In this document: positions 7,555-15,996 of the stretch, piece after piece
Layout of the letters: every line of letters starts with the position of its first letter
Position numbering within the stretch: the stretch's first letter is position 1
Origin: JBHIET01 sp046760785
GTDB taxonomy: Bacteria > Chloroflexota > Anaerolineae > B4-G1
Assembly (NCBI GenBank): GCA_046760785.1
Contig: JBHIET010000003.1
Span: forward strand, 17,696 to 81,695
Length of the DNA: 64,000 nucleotides
Direction of reading: 5' to 3'
Position numbers and translations under genes: made by a program
The notes under the pieces: generated by a model
Database searches by the model: none
The model's input: only the letters and a program-made list of their open reading frames with translations
What the model was told of the DNA's origin: nothing

Positions 7555-8305
7555 GAAGAGGTTGCCGGGATCGAGGCTGAAGCGGTACGCGCAGCGGACG
7601 AGTAGGCGATCGTTGATGTAGGAGCCGCCGCGCACCACCGCACGGTTGGGGGCCCCCCCTCTGGATTGTTCAAGTCGGCCTCATTTCTACCATAATCCCG
7701 CTAATTGTCAACCCAGCGCGTGAGGCACCACTCCAAAACGTTGCCGCTCAGGTCCAGGCAGCCGTAGGGAGAGTCGCCGGCCGGGAAGATACCCACGGCG
7801 GAGGTAGTGCCGATGCCGGTCTGGTCATAGTTGGCCCGATCGGGTCGTCCACGTCCAACTCGCCGGTGGCCGGGTCCACGCCAACGCCGGGGCGGGGGTC
7901 CCCCAGCACGGCCAGGGTGCGGGCGGCGGCGGCACATTCGCGGGGGGTCAGTGCTCCGGTCTGGAGCAGGTCGCCCAATCGCTCTATCACTCGCCTGTCG
8001 GCCTCAAGGCGGCCCTGTAAGGCGCGGCGGTAGAGCATGAACAAGTCACCGGCCGGCCAGGCGGCGCGCCAGTCCTCGGTCATCGGGTGGTCGGGAGGCG
8101 GGGCAGGTACCAGCCGGCTCAGGATCGCATCCAGACGTTCAGGGTCAAAGTTTCTGAAGCACAGGTGCTCACCCAGCAGCATCACTGGTTCGCGCCAGCG
8201 GTCGCTGCGGTCCACACGCTCCCGCACCTGACGCGCCGGTTCGCGCAGGCGGCCCAGGTAGCGCCCGGCCCGGTGGCTCCCTCGCCTTTCGCGGGCTTGA
8301 TGCAA
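7555..8305 (-). pseudogene. Decayed NACHT/HEAT-formylglycine-enzyme-like (FGE/SUMF) gene
   Basis: Three frame segments together resemble a NACHT- or HEAT-linked protein with a C-terminal FGE-sulfatase domain. The first (8305 to about 7840) contains RWREPVMLLGEHL and AAAARTLAVLGDPRPGVG, typical of the linker in NACHT-SUMF proteins. After a frameshift near 7840 comes ANYDQTGIGTTSAVGIFPAG and then SPYGCLDLSGNVLEWCLT, the FGE core. An in-frame stop after WVDN, and a second frameshift at the G/C run near 7651-7660, lead to VVRGGSYINDRLLVRCAYRF, the FGE C-terminal motif. Both the disruption and the missing N-terminus show it is dead. The remnant ends at the tmRNA terminator. Confidence 0.65.
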
Positions 8306-8306
8306 A

Positions 8307-8338
8307 GCGAGGCCAGCATCTGGTGATGCCAGCCTCGC
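8307..8338 (-). terminator. Terminator of the tmRNA gene
   Basis: GCGAGGC and GCCTCGC form the outer stem and GCATC/GATGC the inner stem, with a short TTTG tail, right after the CCA end of tmRNA. Confidence 0.6.
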
Positions 8339-8344
8339 GATTTG

Positions 8345-8767
8345 TGGTGGAGATGGCGGGAATCGAACCCGCGTCCGAAGAATTCGACCAGGGACCTCTA
8401 CAAGCTTAGTCAGCCTTTTACTTCTCGTCCAGGGAGTCGCCGCCGACCGCGCTACACCCGGACCTAGCCGATGGGAGCCGAGACTCCCGCTTGAGCACCC
8501 TTATCGGCGTCGGAGCGCCGCACGCCAGCTCTCTGACGCCCGACCCCCGGCCTGCCGGCGTGAGACCGGGGCGGACGTGACCGTCTGTGCAGTCAGTTTG
8601 TCCTTGGGCCGGATTAGGCTGCCATTGGAGCAGCCGCCACCGCGGCCTGAGGAACAGGAATCCAAGTGTTGTTGGCACTTTGGAATGTGTGCTCCGTTGT
8701 TAACGGGGGCAGAGCACCCCGGCTTGCCATCCGTGGTAAGCCTTCTCCGTCGAAGCCTGTCATCCCC
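8345..8767 (-). ncRNA. ssrA: tmRNA (transfer-messenger RNA)
   Basis: The RNA starts GGGGATGACAGGCTTCGACG, typical of tmRNA, and ends with a TPsiC arm (GGTTCGATTCC), CATCTCC, A and an encoded CCA. The acceptor arms GGGGATG and CATCTCC pair fully with one G-U. The length of 423 nt is within or slightly above the usual one-piece range. The tag frame at 8676-8614 reads ANNTWIPVPQAAVAAAPMAA and ends with TAA; the small hydrophobic MAA end fits the ClpXP-type degron. The RNA rescues stalled ribosomes with SmpB, whose gene is not in this window. Confidence 0.95.
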
Positions 8768-8835
8768 ACTTTCAGTATCCCCGGGCAGATCGAGCCCGTT
8801 ACAACATGGCTTGCGGCCCAGGCTTCAACGATTAT

Positions 8836-8863
8836 ATTATAACACGCATTGGCTACTTGACAA
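8836..8863 (-). promoter_or_regulatory. Promoter of the tmRNA gene
   Basis: TTGTCA (8863-8858), a 16-base spacer and TATAAT (8841-8836) on the minus strand. The tmRNA 5' end lies about 62 nt beyond the expected start, so a 5' leader would be removed by RNase P. Confidence 0.75.
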
Positions 8864-8910
8864 GGCCCGACACCCAAGAGGGGGACTACCTCGCAGATAA
8901 AAAGAAGAAA

Positions 8911-10731
8911 TCAGCGTGCATCTGCGTTTATCCAAACATTGAGCCCCACTGTCGTCGTTCTCGAGAGCATGCTCTCTAGATTTTCAAACGGGACCGATTC
9001 CGGGTCACTGAAGTAGTCGAAGTAATCAGCCCAGCTCAGGCCATCAGCCCAGCTCAGACCATCAGCCCAGCTCAGGCCATCGGCCCAGCTCAGACCATCA
9101 GCCCAGCTCAGACCGTCGCCCCTACACAGGCCATCAGCCCAGCTCAGGCCATCAGCCCAGCTCAGACCATCAGCCCAGCTCAGACCGTCGGCCCAGCTAA
9201 AGCCATCGGCCCAGCTCAGACCATTGAGCCAGGCGAAGACGTCGGCCCAGCTCAGACCATCGGCCCAGCTCAAACCATCGGCCCAGCTCAAACCATTGGC
9301 CCAGCCGAACTCGTCAGCAGGGAGCCCGAACGTGCCTGTCTCGGGGTCATAGACTGTCCAGCCTCGGTAATGCTCCTCGCCAGCCAAGTCGAGTTCGATA
9401 TCCATCCCCTGGTTGGCTTCGTCCATAATATCGGTGAAGACGGCATCGGGCGCCCAGACGCGGCCTGCTCCTTGTTGCCAGAGACTATATGCCCCCAGGT
9501 GCGGACGCGCGGTCATCATCAACCGAGCTTTCACTTGATCGGGTGTCAGCTCTGGGTGCTGGCTGAGCATCAGGGCCGAGACGCCGGAGACCATAGCTGA
9601 CGACATAGAGGTGCCCGCCATCTCGAAGTAGTGGCCACGGACTCGATTTTCGGGGTGTTGCTGGCCCAGGTAGGTGCGTGCTCGCATCAGTGAGATGACG
9701 TGGGCGCCAGGCGCAATCAGATCGGGCTTGACGAAAGCATCGCAGGTGGGACCGGCGGCCGAGAAATCTGGGATGTAATCATCGCTGAAGTCCTCAGGCG
9801 TGCGGTTGTCGCTAAAGGCACCGACAGTGATGATGTAGGGGGTGTTGCCCGGCACGCCGATACTGAATGGGGCGGGGCCAGAGTTACCCGCGCTCGCGAC
9901 CACTACAATACCTGCCTGCCAGGCCGCCATCGTCGCCAGATTCAGGGGGTCAACCCAGTAGGGAGCGCACACCGATGCGTGCATCGAGACGTTGAGCACG
10001 CGGACGTTGTACTCATCCTTGTGCTGCACGACCCAATCAATTCCCTGGAGCACGTCGGCGTAGGTGCCCGTCCCTGTCTCGTCCAACACACGCACGGCCA
10101 CCAGGTTGGCCGCTGGCGCGATGCCCCGGTACTCACCGTCCCTGCGCTCATATTCACTATTGCCCACAATGCCTGCAACGTGGGTCCCGTGGCCATTAGG
10201 GTCTCTTGGCGACCGGCGCAATCGCCGTCCCTCGTACAGCTTCCCGGATAGCACGTCGTAGTAGGCCAGGATACGATTGCCCCTGCTGTCCGGCGGCCGG
10301 TACAAACTCCTAATGGTGGGGTCAATCCCGGTATCAAGAAGAGCCACAGTGACGCCCGCTCCCAGATTACCGGCTTCCCACACCTCTCTGACCCCGATGG
10401 CCTTGGAGAACTCCACGTCAACCCGCTTGCCTGAGGTCTCCACCGAACGGTCCGGCGTCACGCGGACCACGCCGGGGGTCTCGGCCAAGCGAGCCAGAAA
10501 AGTCTGGGGAACCTCGGCCACTACCGCGTTGATGATGCCCACTTCAGCGGTGACGAGACCACCGTTGGCACGCACGGCTGCCGCCGCATCCTCGACGCTG
10601 GTGCCCTGCACGATGACGCGCACTGAAGATGCCGACGCAGTGACAGGTGCCGCGCCGGTCAGCGTCACCACCAGTAGCGTGCACAGGACCAAAAGAGTGA
10701 CTGCGTTACGAAAACGAGTTTGTACCTTCAT
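8911..10731 (-). CDS. Secreted subtilisin-like (S8) protease with a GLSWAD-repeat tail
   Basis: The 606-residue protein has a signal peptide (hydrophobic residues 10-28, then GAAPVTASA), an I9-like propeptide region (35-100) and an S8 catalytic domain. The triad is D133 in VALLDTGID, H181 in NGHGTHVAG and S375 in GTSMSSAM, with oxyanion N283 in ASAGNSGPAP. Residues 477-570 are about sixteen near-perfect copies of the hexapeptide GLSWAD, followed by a short tail with no sortase or transmembrane anchor. ATG 10731 has AGGAGG six bases upstream. The repeats may form a surface-binding or solenoid segment; that is inference. Confidence 0.9.
   Translation of the reverse strand: MKVQTRFRNAVTLLVLCTLLVVTLTGAAPVTASASSVRVIVQGTSVEDAAAAVRANGGLVTAEVGIINAVVAEVPQTFLARLAETPGVVRVTPDRSVETSGKRVDVEFSKAIGVREVWEAGNLGAGVTVALLDTGIDPTIRSLYRPPDSRGNRILAYYDVLSGKLYEGRRLRRSPRDPNGHGTHVAGIVGNSEYERRDGEYRGIAPAANLVAVRVLDETGTGTYADVLQGIDWVVQHKDEYNVRVLNVSMHASVCAPYWVDPLNLATMAAWQAGIVVVASAGNSGPAPFSIGVPGNTPYIITVGAFSDNRTPEDFSDDYIPDFSAAGPTCDAFVKPDLIAPGAHVISLMRARTYLGQQHPENRVRGHYFEMAGTSMSSAMVSGVSALMLSQHPELTPDQVKARLMMTARPHLGAYSLWQQGAGRVWAPDAVFTDIMDEANQGMDIELDLAGEEHYRGWTVYDPETGTFGLPADEFGWANGLSWADGLSWADGLSWADVFAWLNGLSWADGFSWADGLSWADGLSWADGLSWADGLCRGDGLSWADGLSWADGLSWADGLSWADGLSWADYFDYFSDPESVPFENLESMLSRTTTVGLNVWINADAR
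9022..9303. repeat. 18-bp tandem repeat coding for GLSWAD units
   Basis: About sixteen tandem 18-bp units in the 3' end of the S8 protease gene. Units differ mostly at third positions. A few are altered (VFAWLN, GFSWAD, GLCRGD), which suggests expansion followed by drift. Confidence 0.85.
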
Positions 10732-10825
10732 CTACTTCCTCCTGAACTACCCCGCCCCTGGAACAGGACGAATCAACACAACTGCATTGCCTCGACAATG
10801 GCACATTTCCACCGCACGGCGGTTG

Positions 10826-10849
10826 CCCTTCGACTGCGCTCAGGGCAAG
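10826..10849. repeat. Dispersed TCGAAGGG/CTGAGC element
   Basis: The core CCCTTCGACTGCGCTCAGG matches the consensus seen inside genes elsewhere in the window. This copy is intergenic and lies next to the paired hairpins at 10868-10912. Confidence 0.6.
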
Positions 10850-10867
10850 CACCGCGTGCTACGTCTG

Positions 10868-10912
10868 CGAAGTCGCCTCCGGCGACTAGACCAGTCCGCG
10901 CAGGCGGACTTG
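10868..10912. repeat. Paired-hairpin palindromic repeat
   Basis: Two perfect short stem-loops in tandem: AGTCGCC-TCC-GGCGACT and AGTCCGC-GCA-GGCGGACT. No second copy is seen in the window. The form resembles REP/BIME-like elements. Confidence 0.5.
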
Positions 10913-11210
10913 GCAGTAGTGGCCCGCGATGCTTCAGCTACGCTCAGCACAGGCTTTCAGTCGCCGGGAAACCGAATGTGCCATTGTCAGGATTGCGGTC
11001 ACTGCTATATTAGCAGATGTCAGCGCTCAAATCTATGATTTTCGTATGCAAGCTGCGTGTGAGTTTCGTGTAAAAGCGTGGTGCCACCAGGCGTGATCGG
11101 AGGTGCAGGGCGAGGTTCTTCCCTTCGACGAGCTCATGGCAGGCCGCCGCCGCGCTCGAAATGACGGCGTGGAGCAGGTCTGAATCCAAATGTGTCCTTC
11201 CCGTTCAAGA

Positions 11211-11239
11211 TTGACTTTTGCGTCCCCTCAAGCTAAAAT
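11211..11239 (+). promoter_or_regulatory. Plus-strand promoter pointing into an antisense direction
   Basis: TTGACT (11211-11216), a 17-base spacer and TAAAAT (11234-11239). The nearest plus-strand gene starts 800 nt away at 12049, so transcription would first run antisense to the 11284-11973 gene. Confidence 0.5.
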
Positions 11240-11283
11240 CGTGCTGACCGGCACACGCTTCTGGAACGTAGGAGTGACACACA

Positions 11284-11973
11284 TCAGGGAAGCTGGGAGG
11301 TGGTGTTGTAGGCCACGCGCTCGATGAATCCATCCTCGCTCAGTTCGCCAGCGCCGTAGGCCGCCAGGTCCCCCGCGCTCACGCGGGCGCTGATCCACAT
11401 ATCGGCCTGGCTGCTCTGAGCTTCGCCGTGAGCGTCCGGCCGAACGGCTAGGATCGTGACCTCAACCCAAGTGAGGGAGCTGCATTCATCTACTGCCTGT
11501 TCCTGCAGGGCCAGGACGACGTCGAAGGCTGCCCATACCAATTGAGCGGCCTCGTCGGGCGTCTCACCTGGCGAGAGAGGATGTACGATCTCGAAGCAGA
11601 GCGAGCCGTCAGGGAGCAGCGCTACTGTCCCGCCCAGCCCGGCCCGGGCCAGCAGTTGCGCAGCCTTCCACTGGCAGGTCCTCTGTAGGGGCGCTCCTGA
11701 GACAGAGGCTTCACCTTGAGGGGAAGGGACTTCGGCTGAGTCCGCATCGGGGCGTGCACTTCGACTAGGCGTAGCGAGGTCCTCAGGTCGCGGGGCTTCG
11801 TTGGTGAGTTCAGCCAAACCGCTCAGCGTCGAAGGCCCGGCCCAACGAGTGGGCGCGGGCAATGGCGATGTGCTGGTGCCAGAAGGATGTGTCGCCAGCA
11901 TCACCAGAGCCAGGATGATGGCGATGTCGGCGATTACCAAGATGGCGATGATTCGCTTCTGCCTTGGAGTCAT
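11284..11973 (-). CDS. Membrane-anchored protein of unknown function
   Basis: A 229-residue protein with one N-terminal transmembrane helix (residues about 8-27, IIAILVIADIAIILALVML), a Ser/Pro/Ala-rich linker (30-95) and an alpha/beta region from about residue 100 onwards. I do not recognise the domain. Start MTPRQKRI at 11973 is preferred because it puts charged residues just before the helix and lies just downstream of a TTGTGC/TACACT promoter-like pair. The linker region near 11760 may contain a degraded repeat element. It is divergent from the EamA transporter gene. Confidence 0.6.
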   Translation of the reverse strand: MTPRQKRIIAILVIADIAIILALVMLATHPSGTSTSPLPAPTRWAGPSTLSGLAELTNEAPRPEDLATPSRSARPDADSAEVPSPQGEASVSGAPLQRTCQWKAAQLLARAGLGGTVALLPDGSLCFEIVHPLSPGETPDEAAQLVWAAFDVVLALQEQAVDECSSLTWVEVTILAVRPDAHGEAQSSQADMWISARVSAGDLAAYGAGELSEDGFIERVAYNTTSQLP

Positions 11974-12048
11974 CAGGTAGAGTGTAACACAGCTACGGCT
12001 ACAGCACAACAGCGAGTAGAGACAACAAACGGATCGAGTGGTGGCGAG

Positions 12049-12966
12049 ATGAGACACCTGAGCCGCGAGCAGCGCCGCGGCGTCATGAACACAATCATTG
12101 CCAGTTTCCTTCTGGGCTGGGCACCCATTCTGGGCAAAATAGCCTATACGAGCGGTGCCACGCCATACACCCTGGTTGCCCTCCGCACGCTGGTGGCAGC
12201 GCTGCTCCTGTGGTTGGTTTTTGCGTTCTTCTGGCGTCGCGAGATCGCTATCTCCTGGCGTGACCTGATCGGATGTGTCGCTGTGGGCGCAGTGAACGGC
12301 TTCGGATCGCTACTCTACTACATGAGTCTCTTACGCCTCGATGCTTCTCGTGCCTCGCTGCTCAACACCCTCTACCCACTATGGGTGGTACTGTTCCTCT
12401 TCGCTGCCGGACAGCCACTGACGCGCCTCACCTTGGCGCGCCTGACGCTCTCTACACTGGGAATTTATCTACTGACGCGCACGCGGCCAGGGGAACTGGA
12501 TTGGTTGGGAGTAATGCTGATGATTGCCTCAGCGGCGACCTATGGCTGGCACCTGGTGTTAGGACAGTGGGTGCTGGCCGATGTGCCGGCGCACAAGGCA
12601 GCGCTCTACATTCTGACGACCATGGCCTGCGTGGTCGGTGTGGCACGGGCGCTGCAGGCGCGGCCAGTGGAACCTATCGTGAGCACCGGATGGGGCGCGA
12701 TCCTGGCGCTGGGGCTGACGACCGCCCTATCGCGGCTGGCGATGTTCAGCGCACTGGAACGGCTGGGAGGAGTCGAGACGGCGTTAGCTGGCCTGTTGGA
12801 ACTGCTGGTCAGCCTGGTGCTGGCTTTCTTATTGCTAGGCGAACGCCTGACACTTGTACAGTGGCTTGGAGGCGGGCTGCTGGTGGTCAGCCTGATGATG
12901 ATGACTCGCGATCCTGGGATGCGCCTGGCAGAGGGAAACGTGCCTCTGGAGTGGAAGCAGCAGTGA
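12049..12966 (+). CDS. EamA/DMT-family transporter
   Basis: The 305-residue product has about ten hydrophobic helices in two repeated halves, as in the drug/metabolite transporter superfamily (two EamA units). The first half shows GWAPILGKIAYTSGATPYTLVALRT in two blocks, and the second half ends in LLELLVSLVLAFLLLGERLT, the classic end of an EamA unit. Such proteins export or import amino acids, nucleosides or other metabolites; the substrate is not predictable. The start is ATG 12049; M13 at 12085 is an alternative. The 3' end overlaps the convergent kinase gene by 80 nt. Confidence 0.85.
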   Translation: MRHLSREQRRGVMNTIIASFLLGWAPILGKIAYTSGATPYTLVALRTLVAALLLWLVFAFFWRREIAISWRDLIGCVAVGAVNGFGSLLYYMSLLRLDASRASLLNTLYPLWVVLFLFAAGQPLTRLTLARLTLSTLGIYLLTRTRPGELDWLGVMLMIASAATYGWHLVLGQWVLADVPAHKAALYILTTMACVVGVARALQARPVEPIVSTGWGAILALGLTTALSRLAMFSALERLGGVETALAGLLELLVSLVLAFLLLGERLTLVQWLGGGLLVVSLMMMTRDPGMRLAEGNVPLEWKQQ

Positions 12967-14230
12967 GCCAGAAGGAAGGCTCACACACTGGCAGGAGAAT
13001 ATGGAAGGTGCTGCCCGGCAGCCGTTCCTCGTCGTATCCTGTGCTTTCCACCCAGATTCTGCCACCGTGGGCCTCGATGATACCTCGCGCCACGGTGAGT
13101 CCCAACCCCAGTCCACCGCCTTTGAACGCGGTCTTACTGGAATGGTGGCGGGCTGTATCCTCCAGCACATAGAAGCGATCGAATATGCGTTCCTGTTCCT
13201 CCACCGGAATGCCTACACCGGTATCCTGGACAGAGATGTGCACTGTATCACCAATCTGACGCCCCACGATGCGTATGTGCCCGCCGTCAGGAGTATACTT
13301 CACCGAATTACTGATGACGTTCCACAGCGCCTGATGCAGCCGCTTTTCGTCTCCGTTGAGCGCTGGCAAATCCTCCAGATCCTCAAACTCGAATTGCAGG
13401 TTCCGGGATGGGCTAAAACCCTGCACCCTCTCCACCACGCCACGTATTAGCGGCTTCAGAAGCACCGGTTCCCGGGCCAGGTCCAAACGATCGGCGTCAA
13501 TGAGGGAGACGTTGCGGATTTCATCGAAGATCTGGTCAAGTCGCTGGGCGGCGTGGGCGACGCGCTGGAGAAGCTTGCGAGGGCTATCCTCTTCGCCGGG
13601 CGCATCGGGAATATCTGGGTTATTGAGCAGCATCTGAACATAACCGTAGACACAGGTCAGCGGCGTGCGTAATTCGTGGCTGGCCAAGATGATGAAATCC
13701 GATTTCACCTTCTCAATCCGTTGCAACTCGGCGTGAGCCCCCTCCAGTTCGCGGATCTTCTCCTCCAGCCGGTCCACCAATTTGCGGCTGTACTCAACCA
13801 GGTACTCATTTTTCTCCTCTGGAGACTCGATCTCCTCCCTCGCCCTTAGTAGAAAGGAACGCACCTGATCTGGGAATTCGTCCACGTCAATTGGCTTAGG
13901 GATGTAGCCGGTGCAGCCGGCGATGAGCGCCCGTTCCCTGTCGCCCTGCAACGTGGCAGCAGTGACAGCGACTATGGGTACTCGCCGCATCTCCTCGATG
14001 GACCGCAGGTGGGTGGTCACCTCGTGGCCGTCCAGTCCACCGATGTTGATGTCCATAAGGATCAGAGCGGGCATCTCGCGCTTGGCGATCTCAATAGCAG
14101 AGAGGCCATCAGAAGCGATCACGACCCGGTGACCTTCGCCTTCGAGCACGCGACGTACCAGGGCTACACTGGACGGATCATCCTCTACGTAAAGTATTGT
14201 GGTGTGTTGTGGCCTGGCTTTGTCAGCCAT
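12887..14230 (-). CDS. Response regulator-histidine kinase hybrid (REC-HisKA-HATPase)
   Basis: The 447-residue soluble protein has an N-terminal receiver (residues 10-125, phosphoacceptor D60 in LILMDINIG), a coiled coil (140-175), a HisKA domain with H185 in ILASHELRTPL and a HATPase_c domain. The HATPase shows the N box WNVISNSVKYTPDGG, the G1 box DTGVGIP and the G2 box GGGLGLGL. With the receiver at the front it can act as a phosphorylation-controlled kinase at the end of a relay. It is the last gene of the large signalling block, 63 nt after the threonine-synthase-like gene. The tail after LLPVCEP is unstructured and overlaps the EamA gene. Confidence 0.9.
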   Translation of the reverse strand: MADKARPQHTTILYVEDDPSSVALVRRVLEGEGHRVVIASDGLSAIEIAKREMPALILMDINIGGLDGHEVTTHLRSIEEMRRVPIVAVTAATLQGDRERALIAGCTGYIPKPIDVDEFPDQVRSFLLRAREEIESPEEKNEYLVEYSRKLVDRLEEKIRELEGAHAELQRIEKVKSDFIILASHELRTPLTCVYGYVQMLLNNPDIPDAPGEEDSPRKLLQRVAHAAQRLDQIFDEIRNVSLIDADRLDLAREPVLLKPLIRGVVERVQGFSPSRNLQFEFEDLEDLPALNGDEKRLHQALWNVISNSVKYTPDGGHIRIVGRQIGDTVHISVQDTGVGIPVEEQERIFDRFYVLEDTARHHSSKTAFKGGGLGLGLTVARGIIEAHGGRIWVESTGYDEERLPGSTFHILLPVCEPSFWLTAASTPEARFPLPGASQDRESSSSG

Positions 14231-14292
14231 CTGCCTTGCACCGTCAAATGAGAGCAGAGGAGCAGGGGAAGGATTGGATCGAAAACTCTTAC

Positions 14293-15996
14293 CTACGCCG
14301 CCCGCTTCAGAATCTCTTCCAGCAGTTCTTCGTCGGTAAAGGAGCCCTTCTGCATCAACTTGTCAATCCGGCCACTGAGACGCTGCCGTTCGGCGGCCGT
14401 CAGCTCCTTGGCCGTGACGACAATCACTGGCACATCGCTCAAATCCTCGTCGGCCTTGAGGGCTTCCAGCACCGCAAAGCCATCCATACCCGGCATCATC
14501 AGGTCTAGCAGGATGAGATCGGGCCGCTCGCGGCGCACCAACTCGAGGCCCTCGACTCCGTCGTAAGCCTCGAAAATCCGGTACTCGCCCCGTGTTTGCA
14601 GGATGCGGCGCAGCAACAGCGCGGCCTTGGGATCATCCTCGATAATGGCAATGCTCCGCACACGCCCATCGAGTTGCCCTAGCGAACCCAGCAGTCCCTC
14701 TTCAACAGCAACCGGTATCTCTGCGGGCACCTCCACCGTCCGCGCCCATTCATCCCCCAGCAAGTGCTTTTCGACCGGGAAGGTGTGGCCAGAGCAGTTG
14801 ACAACGATGACCTCATCACGCTGGATTATACCCCTGCTGAGCAATTTGAACAACCCGGCGAAGGCCGCTGCCGCCGCCGGTTCCATCGAGATGCCGTCCA
14901 GCTTGGCCATCACGTGCATGGCGCGGAACGTTTCCTCGTCGCTGACCGCTTCGAAGACACCGCCGTGCTCCTGCATGACTCGGGCCAGGAAAGAATAGGC
15001 GGGGCCGGGGTTGCCGGTGGCGATGGTGATGACCAGCGTCTGCGGGTTGAGGACAGGCTCGGCCTCCTCCAGCCCTTTATTGAAGGAATTGACCATCGGC
15101 GCGCAACCGGCAGCTTGAATGCAGGCCAGTTTCGGCATCCGATCCACCAGTCCCAGCGTCATCAACTCCTCATACGCCTTCCACACGCCTACCGGCCCCA
15201 TTCCCCCACTGACGGCCTGGAAGTACCAATCGGGCGTGCGCCAGGGAGTCCCAGAAACCGAGTTTTGCGGAAAAAACCCGCTTTCTTCTCCAAGCAGCAG
15301 GGGGAGTTGTTCGGCGATCTCGAAAGCAACGGTTTTCATAGCCTCGCGGGCCGCTATATCCCGAATACCCCGGTCGAGGAAGATCTCCTTACGATGCGCA
15401 AAATCCGCCGCAACCTTCTTGGTCTGGTCATAGCTGGCAGTCACTTTGACGACCTCGCTCCCGTAGAGCGCTACCTCGCGCATTTTCTCAGGGGGCACCA
15501 GGCTGGTGAGAAAGGTCCACATTTTGATGCCGGCCAGCGCGGAGTAGGCCGAGTAGGAGATGGCGACGTTGCCGGTCGAGGCGACGACCGCCTCGGTCAC
15601 GCCATACTCCTTCATCAACGAGATAGCCAAGGATGCCTGCCGGTCCTTGAATGAGCCGGTTGGCCCCTGCCGCTCGTCCTTGACGTAGATATGCGGACAA
15701 CCAAGCATCAGGCCGAGATTGGTGGCGCGGAGCAGCGGAGTTCCCCCCTCACCCATCGTCACTTTGTGGGTGCCGTCGCGGAGAGGGAGTAGTTCCCGAT
15801 AGCGCCACATGTCGAAAGGCCGCTCGCGCAGCACGGCGGGCCACCGTGCCCGCACGTAGTCGTAGTCGTAGCGGGCGTCGAGCCACTCCCCGCCGCACCG
15901 CTCGCAGGCTTTCAGGGGCCTGACAAACGAGGTGCTGTGTCCACAGGCCGCGCACTCCAGCCAGACTTGATGACTGAGCTTATCCTGTTTCGTCAT
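14293..15996 (-). CDS. Threonine-synthase-like PLP enzyme fused to a receiver domain
   Basis: The 567-residue product joins an enzyme and a signalling domain. Residues 12-36 form a zinc-ribbon-like segment (C15, C18, C31, C34). Residues 75-425 match fold-type II threonine synthases: EGGTPLLRATNLG, PLP lysine K117 in PTGSFKDRQAS, ASTGNVAISYSAYSALAG, and GGMGPVGVWKAYEEL. Residues 440-560 are a receiver with E-D-D, phosphoacceptor D498 in LLDLMMPGMDG and K530. Threonine synthase converts O-phosphohomoserine to threonine, but some blocks (GNVAIS, VVNCSGHTFPVEKHLLG) diverge, so the substrate is uncertain. ATG 15996 has an AAGGAAG site and overlaps the giant kinase stop by 17 nt, suggesting coupled translation. 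The receiver resembles the kinase's last receiver. Confidence 0.85.
   Translation of the reverse strand: MTKQDKLSHQVWLECAACGHSTSFVRPLKACERCGGEWLDARYDYDYVRARWPAVLRERPFDMWRYRELLPLRDGTHKVTMGEGGTPLLRATNLGLMLGCPHIYVKDERQGPTGSFKDRQASLAISLMKEYGVTEAVVASTGNVAISYSAYSALAGIKMWTFLTSLVPPEKMREVALYGSEVVKVTASYDQTKKVAADFAHRKEIFLDRGIRDIAAREAMKTVAFEIAEQLPLLLGEESGFFPQNSVSGTPWRTPDWYFQAVSGGMGPVGVWKAYEELMTLGLVDRMPKLACIQAAGCAPMVNSFNKGLEEAEPVLNPQTLVITIATGNPGPAYSFLARVMQEHGGVFEAVSDEETFRAMHVMAKLDGISMEPAAAAAFAGLFKLLSRGIIQRDEVIVVNCSGHTFPVEKHLLGDEWARTVEVPAEIPVAVEEGLLGSLGQLDGRVRSIAIIEDDPKAALLLRRILQTRGEYRIFEAYDGVEGLELVRRERPDLILLDLMMPGMDGFAVLEALKADEDLSDVPVIVVTAKELTAAERQRLSGRIDKLMQKGSFTDEELLEEILKRAA

Larger units (their letters stand above)
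10732..11283. other. Intergenic region with palindromic repeat debris
   Basis: No protein gene is supported in this 552-bp gap. It holds a copy of the TCGAAGGG/CTGAGC element (10826-10849), a double hairpin (10868-10912: AGTCGCC/GGCGACT and AGTCCGC/GCGGACT), a second degenerate element (11120-11142), and a plus-strand promoter at 11211. The protease ribosome site occupies the left end. Confidence 0.6.

Noticed and set aside
9022..9303. CRISPR-like or regulatory repeats at the end of the protease gene
   Set aside because: The 18-bp units are in frame, unspaced and code for GLSWAD, so they belong to the protein.
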